Source: Sulfurimonas hongkongensis (GTDB lineage: Bacteria; Campylobacterota; Campylobacteria; Campylobacterales; Sulfurimonadaceae). Taken from it: a stretch of 64,000 nucleotides of DNA. Positions 57,377-64,000 of the stretch are shown here, one piece after another. Made by a program: the position numbers and the translations under genes. Each line of letters starts with the position of its first letter. Position 1 is the first letter of the stretch. Under the pieces are notes generated by a model. It was given only the letters and a program-made list of their open reading frames with translations. It was not told the DNA's origin and searched no databases. The stretch covers positions 328,280-392,279 of the forward strand of contig NZ_AUPZ01000002.1 of assembly GCF_000445475.1 (NCBI RefSeq). Reading direction: 5' to 3'.

Positions 57377-57652
57377 TTAGATATTGTCTCTGATACCTAA
57401 ATCTTCTACTAGTTTCATATAAGCATCTTTATTTTTCTTTTTAAAATACTTCATTAAACGACGACGCTGACCAACTAACTTTAGTAGCCCTAATCTTGAT
57501 GCATGATCTTTTTTAAACTGTTTTAAATGCTCTGTTAATTCACTTATTCTTGCTGTTAAAAGTGCGATTTGAACTTCGCTTGAACCTGTATCACTCTCTG
57601 AGCGACCGAATTTTGTTACAATTTCTTGTTTTTTAGCCGAATCTAAAGCCAT
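57377..57652 (-). CDS. rpsO: 30S ribosomal protein S15
   Basis: 91 residues starting [17 protein letters not shown] with the S15 core [23 protein letters not shown] and [13 protein letters not shown]. The ATG at 57652 is chosen because AGGAGG lies a few bases upstream; an in-frame ATG at 57685 has no such site. Adjacent to a signalling gene and near rrf2/flhA, as in other campylobacterotes. Confidence 0.97.
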   Translation of the reverse strand: MALDSAKKQEIVTKFGRSESDTGSSEVQIALLTARISELTEHLKQFKKDHASRLGLLKLVGQRRRLMKYFKKKNKDAYMKLVEDLGIRDNI

Positions 57653-57728
57653 AATAGCCTCCTGATGGGTATAATAGTCTAACATTTACACTAAAGTAGT
57701 GCAAAGTTGAAGCGAGATTATAGCTTAT

Positions 57729-60068
57729 CTACATTAAAGTAGGTTTAGGTTCACTAAAATAATAACCCTGAGAGTTCTCAATCCCCAACTCTTTTACCTT
57801 TTTAAAGACCTTCTCATTCTCAACATACTCAGCTATAATTTCTATATTCATTCTCTTAGCAAAATCAATTATAACTTTTGTGATGATTTCTGAATTTTTG
57901 TTATGAACTATCTCTTTTATGATAGTTCCATCTATCTTGATAAAGTCAGCTTCAAGACGCATAAGATACTCAAAGTTAGAGTAACCAGTTCCAAAATCAT
58001 CAATAGCTATCCTACAACCAAGTAGCTTTACATTTTTTATAAATTTCTGTATCTCATAAAAATTTTCTATACTCTCAGACTCAACTATCTCAAAGATAAC
58101 TCTATCTGAGATGTTGTAAATAGCGAGCATCTCTAGGATATACTCACTAATCTCTTTATCTAAGATATCATCTATACTCAGGTTTATAGAAAAGTCAAAA
58201 TCATTCTCTCTAAAGTTTTCAAAACTCTTTTGAACAACTATTTTCGTTAGTTGTTTGTATAACTTAGCTTTTTTTGCTATTTCTAAGAAAAAGTATGGAG
58301 TGATGACATTTCCGTGTTCATCTACAAGCCTTATGAGTGATTCATATTTATTTGTTTTTAGAGTATTATTATCTACAATAGACTGGAAATAGAGAATTAT
58401 TCTATCATTTTTAATAGCATCTTTTATCCTCTTAGTCCAGAGCATATTATTTTCATACTCATCATCCAAACTCATACTTTTATCATAAACAATAAGATCT
58501 TTTGCCTCTCTTCTTGCGATCTTTAGAGCCATATCTGCTGTAACATGAAGATTGTCTTTTTCTTCAAAAGATATACTCAGAGTTGCACTAAGTTCTATTG
58601 TCTCACCTTGGACTTCATATATGTGTGAGTCTATAAACTTAACAATATCTTGAGCCTTTTGTACAACTGAGTGAGCTTTCATATCTCTTGCTAGTATTGC
58701 AAATTCATCTCCGCTAACTCTATAAATTTTCAGATTTTGATTTGCTTCACATAACTCTCGTAATTTTTTTGCAAACTCTACCAAAACTTCATCTCCAAGC
58801 TCATGCCCATAAAAGTCATTTATCTGAGAAAAACTATCTATATTTGCCAAGATCAAAGATAGGTTTTTAGCCTTTGCACTCTCTTCTTTTAGTGCATTTC
58901 TATTTCCTAGTTTTGTAAGTGGGTCTGTGTTAGCTAGGAGTTTAAGCTCATTCTTTTGCTCCACTAACTCTGTAACATCGTGTCTTATTGAGATGTACTC
59001 TTTTATCTTTCCTTTTGCATCTGTGATTGGTGCTATAGTTGCATCAACCCAGTAAAAAGAACCATCTTTTTTTATATTTTTAAGCCTACCACTCCAGGTT
59101 CCTTTTCTGATTGTAGCTCGCCACAATCTTTTTTGTATAGCCTCTGAGAGCGTTTTATCTCTTAAAACATTGTGGTTTTGACCTATAATTTCTTTAGGGG
59201 TATATCCACTAATCTCGCAAAAATTTTCATTTATATAGCTTATATTTCCATCTAAGTCAGTTTTTGAGACTATCAAATTGCTATCTATCGCATCTTTATA
59301 ACTCTCCAAAAATGAGAGTGAATTCTTAAGCTCTTTAGTCCTATCTTCTAACTCTTCTTCTAGCTCTCTTTGTAAGTTTGAGAAGTACTTTATAAAATAA
59401 AAAGCTATAATAGAGATAACTATAATGAGAAGCAGATCATAAAGGAGTGAACCAAAAAATTGTTTGTTTATGATTTTTTCAACATGTTTTGTAGGTACTT
59501 TTACACTTAAGATCCCTCTTATTTCGCCTAGTTTATGATTATAAGCTTTATCATATATCTCTGATATAAATTTTGGAGCTTTTGATTTTTCTCCATGACA
59601 ACTTAGGCATTTTTGCTCAATTTTTAAAGGCGTTGCATATTGATAAAATTCATCCTCACGCTCAAAATATTCATCTTCATTAGGATTATTTCTAAAATAT
59701 TCTATAGCTCTTAGTTCATACTCATCTGCTTGATTTTTAGGGTTCCTTGCTTTATCACTAACTGTTTGCATCTCTATATGAAGTTTATTGTTTTGTGAAA
59801 AATTTTTTGAAATTTCCACTGCCGAATAAGCAGGCAATCCTAGGAGCGTTTTTTCATCTAAATGTATGATATCTCTGAGGTACAAATCTTGATAATAATC
59901 TCTATGAGTTAGATATAGTGAGTCAACAAGCTTTGCCTGTTGTGAGATAAACTCTTCAACACTAGCTTTATTCTCAAAATAGTTTACAGTTACTCTAGCA
60001 AGTGCTATAACTAAAAAAATAATAGGTATGATTATTATTAGTTTTTTTGATATTATTTTAAATGACAT
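57729..60068 (-). CDS. Haem-c sensor with PAS, GGDEF and EAL domains
   Basis: 779 residues. After a membrane helix (about 9-28) comes a periplasmic domain with a haem-c motif CLSCH at 154-158 (Tll0287/DUF3365-like), a second helix near 206-228, a PAS domain with PAC (about 255-370), GGDEF and EAL. The GGDEF signature is SGDEF, which may still be active; the EAL motif is ESL with DDFGTGYSNF and KIDGTII kept. It likely couples periplasmic redox or gas sensing to c-di-GMP turnover. Net direction cannot be judged. Single-gene unit. Confidence 0.88.
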   Translation of the reverse strand: MSFKIISKKLIIIIPIIFLVIALARVTVNYFENKASVEEFISQQAKLVDSLYLTHRDYYQDLYLRDIIHLDEKTLLGLPAYSAVEISKNFSQNNKLHIEMQTVSDKARNPKNQADEYELRAIEYFRNNPNEDEYFEREDEFYQYATPLKIEQKCLSCHGEKSKAPKFISEIYDKAYNHKLGEIRGILSVKVPTKHVEKIINKQFFGSLLYDLLLIIVISIIAFYFIKYFSNLQRELEEELEDRTKELKNSLSFLESYKDAIDSNLIVSKTDLDGNISYINENFCEISGYTPKEIIGQNHNVLRDKTLSEAIQKRLWRATIRKGTWSGRLKNIKKDGSFYWVDATIAPITDAKGKIKEYISIRHDVTELVEQKNELKLLANTDPLTKLGNRNALKEESAKAKNLSLILANIDSFSQINDFYGHELGDEVLVEFAKKLRELCEANQNLKIYRVSGDEFAILARDMKAHSVVQKAQDIVKFIDSHIYEVQGETIELSATLSISFEEKDNLHVTADMALKIARREAKDLIVYDKSMSLDDEYENNMLWTKRIKDAIKNDRIILYFQSIVDNNTLKTNKYESLIRLVDEHGNVITPYFFLEIAKKAKLYKQLTKIVVQKSFENFRENDFDFSINLSIDDILDKEISEYILEMLAIYNISDRVIFEIVESESIENFYEIQKFIKNVKLLGCRIAIDDFGTGYSNFEYLMRLEADFIKIDGTIIKEIVHNKNSEIITKVIIDFAKRMNIEIIAEYVENEKVFKKVKELGIENSQGYYFSEPKPTLM

Positions 60069-60127
60069 AAGGACATTATACTGACTTTTAAATTTATCAA
60101 ACTTAAATTATATTCAATTTTTTTAGA

Positions 60128-60133
60128 TATAAT
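60128..60133 (+). promoter_or_regulatory. Probable -10 of the rrf2-flhA unit
   Basis: TATAAT after a T-rich tract, 36 bases before the Rrf2 gene start; a vegetative-type promoter with no clear -35. No sigma-54 or sigma-28 element is seen here, so flhA appears to be expressed early or constitutively. Confidence 0.5.
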
Positions 60134-60169
60134 CTCTTTAAATTTATCTCAATTCATAAAGCAAACTAA

Positions 60170-60571
60170 ATGTTAATAACTCGTGCAAGCGAATACGCAA
60201 TACTCTCTCTAATAGTTTTAACAAAAGCTACCTCCCCCATGGATAGTGAGACTCTCTCTAAGCAACTATCCATTCCTAAAAGTTTTTTGGCAAAAATTCT
60301 ACAAGCCTTAGCTAAAAAAGGTATTTTAAAATCCTACAAAGGTGTAAATGGTGGATTTATGCTAAACAAAGATGCCAAAGACATAAATATGCTAGAGATA
60401 ATGAGTGCGGTTGAAGGAAAAGCTCCAACTGTTTTTGATTGCTCACCATCTATACAAGATTGCCCGAGCGACAAAGCACAGCTTTGTTCTATTTGGCCTT
60501 TTTTAAACAAATTACAAGGCAAGATTGACACTTTTTTAGCTGACCTATCTCTTGATGATATTTTAGAGTAG
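60170..60571 (+). CDS. Rrf2-family transcriptional regulator
   Basis: 133 residues. Winged-helix N-terminus ([35 protein letters not shown]) followed by the Rrf2 cysteine cluster Cys91, Cys98 and Cys106 ([18 protein letters not shown]), which in IscR/NsrR relatives holds an iron-sulfur cluster. It probably senses iron-sulfur or redox/NO status. flhA begins 4 bases after its stop, so the two are co-transcribed. Confidence 0.9.
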   Translation: MLITRASEYAILSLIVLTKATSPMDSETLSKQLSIPKSFLAKILQALAKKGILKSYKGVNGGFMLNKDAKDINMLEIMSAVEGKAPTVFDCSPSIQDCPSDKAQLCSIWPFLNKLQGKIDTFLADLSLDDILE

Positions 60572-60575
60572 CATC

Positions 60576-62747
60576 TTGGCAAGAAAACTTACCACAAGAG
60601 AGCAGATTGGAACTACACTAAATTTTCTAATCGGTCAAAGAGATTTAAGCGTAGTTGTTTTTGTAATGGCTATTTTAGCCATCATTATAGTCCCTCTTCC
60701 ATCAGGTTTGTTAGACGTGCTTCTTACAATCTCAATGGCTTTAGCTGTTTTGATTTTACTTATATCTTTATATGTCCCAAAACCAACGGATTTGACAACA
60801 TTTCCAACACTTATCCTCATCCTAACTCTCTTTAGACTCTCTTTAAATATTGCTACAACTAGGATGATTTTAAGCCATGGAGGTGAAGGACCTGAGGCTG
60901 TTAGTAGTATCATAACGAGCTTTGGAGACTTTGTTGTTGGTGGAAATTTTGTCATCGGTATCATAGTCTTCTCTATCCTAGTCCTTATTAACTTTATGGT
61001 AATTACAAAAGGTTCTACCAGAGTTGCAGAGGTTGCAGCTCGTTTTACACTTGACTCGATGCCCGGTAAACAGATGGCAGTTGATGCTGACCTAAATGCT
61101 GGGCTTATTGATGATGCAGAAGCTAAACAGCGTCGTGCAGAAATTCTCCAAGATGCAAATTTTTATGGGGCAATGGATGGTTCTTCTAAGTTTGTAAAAG
61201 GAGATGCAGTTGCAGGTATCGTCATCACTCTTATAAACATCATCGGCGGATTTCTAATAGGCGTTTTTCAACATGATATGAGTGTTTCAGACAGTGCTTC
61301 AACATTTACACTTCTTACTATTGGAGATGGTTTGGTTGGTCAGATTCCAGCTCTTATAATCTCAACTGCAACAGGTATAATGATAACTCGGTCTTCTGGA
61401 GAGGGAGATAATTTTGCAGAGGGCACTATCAATCAGATGATAGGAAACTCAAAAATTCTTATGATAGTTGGATTTATCATGATTCTTTTTGCACTAGTTC
61501 CAGGTCTTCCTACTGCTTCTATGGGGTTTGTAGGTATTTTATTTGCCCTTCTTGGCTGGTCTATCTATAAGTATGAAAAAGGCGAACTAAGCATTCTTGA
61601 TGTGCAAAAAATTCTCTCACCAAAGGCACAAGAGCAACTAGATAAAAAAGAGAGTGAATCTAAACCTAAAAAAACAAATGAAGAGATAGCAAAAGAAGAA
61701 GAAGCAGCGCTCGAAGATATACTTAAAGTAGAGATGCTAGAACTTACCCTAGGTTATCAACTTATAAGATTAGCAGATAGTTCTCAAGGTGGAGATTTGC
61801 TAGAGAGAATCCGCTCTATGAGAAGAAAAATAGCAGCTGATTTTGGATTTTTGATGCCACAAGTTCGCATCCGTGATAATCTTCATCTAGATCCAGAAGC
61901 CTATCAAATACTACTAAAAGGTATCTCTATAGGCGAAGGTTCTATAAAACCAGATAAGTTTTTAGCGATGGATAGTGGAATGGCAACGGGCGAGATAGAT
62001 GGAGAAGCTACAAAAGAGCCAGCATTTGGTCTTGATGCACTATGGATAAATCCTGATCAAAAAGAGGAAGCTATCATAAATGGCTACACTGTAGTCGATC
62101 CTGCTACTGTTATCTCAACACATATGAGTGAGCTTGTTAAGAAAAATGCACAAGATATGTTAACACGTCAAGAAGTTCAAGCTCTTATAGATAAGATAAA
62201 AGTAGACTTCCCTGTTATCGTCGATGATGTTTTAAAAGTAGCATCTATAGGACTTATACAAAGAGTTTTAAAAGCACTCCTGCATGAAAAAATACCTCTA
62301 AAAGATATGCTTAGCATCTTAGAGACCATCGCAGACATAGCAGAGTATACAAAAAATGTTGACCTTATAACCGAACAAGTCCGCTCAAAACTCTCTCGCA
62401 TCATTACTCAAATGTATTCAGGAGATGATGGAGTTATAAGACTACTTACTTTTGATACAAGTTCAGAACAGATGATGCTAGAAAAATCACAAGAACAAGA
62501 TGGAGTTAGAAACTTGATGCTAAGCGTTGGAGAGATAAATCAACTCATCCAAGCAACTAGTGCAAAAGCGCATGAACTCTTGCAAAAAGGTATCTCGCCT
62601 GTAGTTATCATAGTAGATCCACAACTCCGCCGCGCTATAGCAGAGATATTTGAAAGATTCTCTTTAGATGTGGTAACTCTATCTCATGCTGAGATAGATT
62701 CTAGTGCTACTTTTGAGGTTATGGGTTCCATATCAATCCAAGTATAG
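60576..62747 (+). CDS. flhA: FlhA, flagellar type III export gate protein
   Basis: 723 residues from a TTG start. The N-terminal half has about eight membrane helices with the FHIPEP-family signature ([31 protein letters not shown] split across the loop), a linker from about 345, and the cytoplasmic domain with [13 protein letters not shown]. FlhA forms the nonameric gate that binds export chaperones. The TTG has a weak ribosome-binding site and lies 4 bases after the rrf2-type gene, so translation may depend on coupling. Confidence 0.96.
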   Translation: MARKLTTREQIGTTLNFLIGQRDLSVVVFVMAILAIIIVPLPSGLLDVLLTISMALAVLILLISLYVPKPTDLTTFPTLILILTLFRLSLNIATTRMILSHGGEGPEAVSSIITSFGDFVVGGNFVIGIIVFSILVLINFMVITKGSTRVAEVAARFTLDSMPGKQMAVDADLNAGLIDDAEAKQRRAEILQDANFYGAMDGSSKFVKGDAVAGIVITLINIIGGFLIGVFQHDMSVSDSASTFTLLTIGDGLVGQIPALIISTATGIMITRSSGEGDNFAEGTINQMIGNSKILMIVGFIMILFALVPGLPTASMGFVGILFALLGWSIYKYEKGELSILDVQKILSPKAQEQLDKKESESKPKKTNEEIAKEEEAALEDILKVEMLELTLGYQLIRLADSSQGGDLLERIRSMRRKIAADFGFLMPQVRIRDNLHLDPEAYQILLKGISIGEGSIKPDKFLAMDSGMATGEIDGEATKEPAFGLDALWINPDQKEEAIINGYTVVDPATVISTHMSELVKKNAQDMLTRQEVQALIDKIKVDFPVIVDDVLKVASIGLIQRVLKALLHEKIPLKDMLSILETIADIAEYTKNVDLITEQVRSKLSRIITQMYSGDDGVIRLLTFDTSSEQMMLEKSQEQDGVRNLMLSVGEINQLIQATSAKAHELLQKGISPVVIIVDPQLRRAIAEIFERFSLDVVTLSHAEIDSSATFEVMGSISIQV

Positions 62748-62782
62748 ATAAATAGTGTTATAATAAATCCCTAAGGAAAATA

Positions 62783-63865
62783 ATGAATAATAAAACAATC
62801 CACCATCTCTCTCATATAGACCTAGACGGTTATAGTTGCCAACTAGTTATGAAGTTTACTCCGTATAAAATCTTTAATTACAACGCAAATTATGGAGCAG
62901 AAGTTAGACAAAAACTTGAACTCATTTTAGAAAATATTTCTAAAAATAATGCTCCTGCAATGATACTCATCACCGACCTTAACTTAACATTTGATGAGTC
63001 TAGATGGCTTAACAATGAAGTAATTAAGATGAATGATGAAAAAAATGATATCACGCTGGTTTTACTCGACCATCACGGAAGTGGAGAGGATAGTGCTAAC
63101 AAATATGAGTGGTACTATCTTGATACATCAAGATGTGCAACAAAGATAACATATGACTACGCACAAGAAAATTTTGAATTTGATGAGCCTAAGTGGATGA
63201 ACAAGTTTGTAAATGCTGTTAATGCTGTTGATTTATGGAAACAAGAAGAAGTTGAAGCGTTTGAATATGGTAAAGTTTGTATGCGTCTTGTAACTGAGAG
63301 TAGAGAGTTAAACAGAGTCATGTTTGCTGATGATGATAACAACTATAAACTCTCACTACTACTAGCATCTACCAAATACTTAGATGAACCAGATGCTCCA
63401 GTACTATTAGATGAGAAAATTCATCAACTAAAAAAAGAATTTTTTATGCGTGATAGTAACAATACACTTGATAACCTAGCTACAAAATATATAGTTGAGC
63501 TTTTAGGTAATGCAAGGGATGAAAAAACTATTTATTACAAAGGCTATAGAGGCTATTTAAGTTATGGAGTTGGAAACACTTCCATCATAGGAAACGGTTT
63601 TTTACTTGCCTTTCCTGAGTATGATTTTATAGTAGATGTCAGCTATAGAGGTACGATGAGCCTTAGAGCCAATAATAACGTAAGCGTCTCTTTGATATCA
63701 AAAGAGTGGGCAAATGGAGGAGGACATCCAAATGCAGCAGGTGGTAGAATCATGGGCTTTAAAGAGCAATATCGCTACGACAGAGTCAAAAAACAGATAG
63801 AAAAAATCATAAACGACAAAGAAGCTGTTGCAGGTGAACTGGAGTATAAAAAAGAGGATTTTTAA
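62783..63865 (+). CDS. DHH/DHHA1-family phosphoesterase
   Basis: 360 residues with DHH motifs in order: HIDLDGYS (Asp13, Asp15), a LITDLNL strand, LDHHGSGED near residue 97, AVNAVDLW, and the DHHA1 end NGGGHPNAAGGRI near residue 313. Relatives hydrolyse phosphodiesters such as nanoRNA, pAp or cyclic dinucleotides. This longer, lineage-specific subgroup is uncharacterised to my knowledge. AAGGAAA before the ATG. Confidence 0.88.
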   Translation: MNNKTIHHLSHIDLDGYSCQLVMKFTPYKIFNYNANYGAEVRQKLELILENISKNNAPAMILITDLNLTFDESRWLNNEVIKMNDEKNDITLVLLDHHGSGEDSANKYEWYYLDTSRCATKITYDYAQENFEFDEPKWMNKFVNAVNAVDLWKQEEVEAFEYGKVCMRLVTESRELNRVMFADDDNNYKLSLLLASTKYLDEPDAPVLLDEKIHQLKKEFFMRDSNNTLDNLATKYIVELLGNARDEKTIYYKGYRGYLSYGVGNTSIIGNGFLLAFPEYDFIVDVSYRGTMSLRANNNVSVSLISKEWANGGGHPNAAGGRIMGFKEQYRYDRVKKQIEKIINDKEAVAGELEYKKEDF

Positions 63866-63897
63866 TCTACTTATTATTCTACTCTAAAAAAGTAGAT
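63865..63897 (+). terminator. Possible terminator after the DHH gene
   Basis: ATCTACTT (63865-63872) pairs with AAGTAGAT (63890-63897) across a 17-base loop, starting at the last base of the DHH stop codon. No U-tract follows directly, so this is tentative. Nothing recognisable lies in the remaining bases to 64000. Confidence 0.35.
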
Positions 63898-64000
63898 ACT
63901 TCTTACTTATACTCACTTGTGGGCTTTAATATATACAGATTTAGAATATCTCAGAAGTTAAGAGAGACCGTTTAAAATTTCGTGTCAGCTACATTTAGTA

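Overview
The window looks like chromosome of a chemolithotrophic, flagellated campylobacterote (Epsilonproteobacteria), most like Sulfurimonas or a close relative. The reasons are AT-rich DNA with short intergenic gaps, a soxXYZAB cluster, scattered flagellar genes (flaG, flgH, flhA) carrying sigma-28 and sigma-54 type promoters, Csd/Pgp-type cell-shape peptidases, and the rpsO/rrf2/flhA neighbourhood. The genus is an inference from gene content; no rRNA or tRNA gene was seen to confirm it, and no CRISPR array was found.

Layout. 1-3127 (minus): soxX-Y-Z-A-B for periplasmic thiosulfate oxidation, with soxB running off the left edge. 3212-6097 (minus): histidine kinase, OmpR-type regulator and a stand-alone dCache-like sensor, directly upstream of sox; an 11-bp-period direct repeat lies before soxX. 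6356-9688 (plus): a chemoreceptor with a related sensor domain, small proteins, a cytochrome c, and a decayed copy of one of the small genes. 10013-12258: a two-gene, AT-rich accessory island made of a D12-class DNA adenine methyltransferase convergent with a ParB-like protein that may carry a HEPN-like C-terminus; this is the best candidate for an undescribed (defence-type) system. 12400-17523: beta-CASP hydrolase, DUF255 thioredoxin protein, a 33-residue lipoprotein, PlsC, PdxJ.

17527-23975: a heavy-metal RND efflux operon (small secreted protein, TolC-type channel, His-rich adaptor, CusA/CzcA-type pump) lies between two inverted copies of a dispersed repeat. The left copy has gained a six-unit, 21-bp minisatellite; beyond the right copy is a REPIN-like pair of inverted palindromes. 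23987-32907 (minus): tlyA, ligA, a hypothetical coiled-coil protein, a c-di-GMP phosphodiesterase, a MATE transporter whose 5' end looks frameshifted, and an MFS transporter.

33035-50579 (plus): flaG, argG, a ferredoxin-thioredoxin-reductase/rhodanese fusion, rplI, hslVU, era, then the muropeptide peptidases pgp2 and pgp1 and directly after them a complete MSHA-type pilus assembly set (mshI-J-K-L-M-N, one extra gene, E-G) without any pilin gene. 50624-52781 (minus): flgH from a sigma-54 promoter and an overlapping transglutaminase-like secreted protein. 52846-63865: yqeY, a tightly overlapped trmN-like/ykgJ/TPR lipoprotein/trpC operon, kdsB, rpsO, a haem-c-linked GGDEF/EAL protein, an Rrf2-type regulator coupled to flhA, and a DHH phosphoesterase.

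Together the genes describe a motile, surface-attaching sulfur oxidiser that senses periplasmic ligands with several dCache and haem domains feeding into transcription, chemotaxis and c-di-GMP turnover. Functions are family assignments read from sequence motifs; no database search was run.
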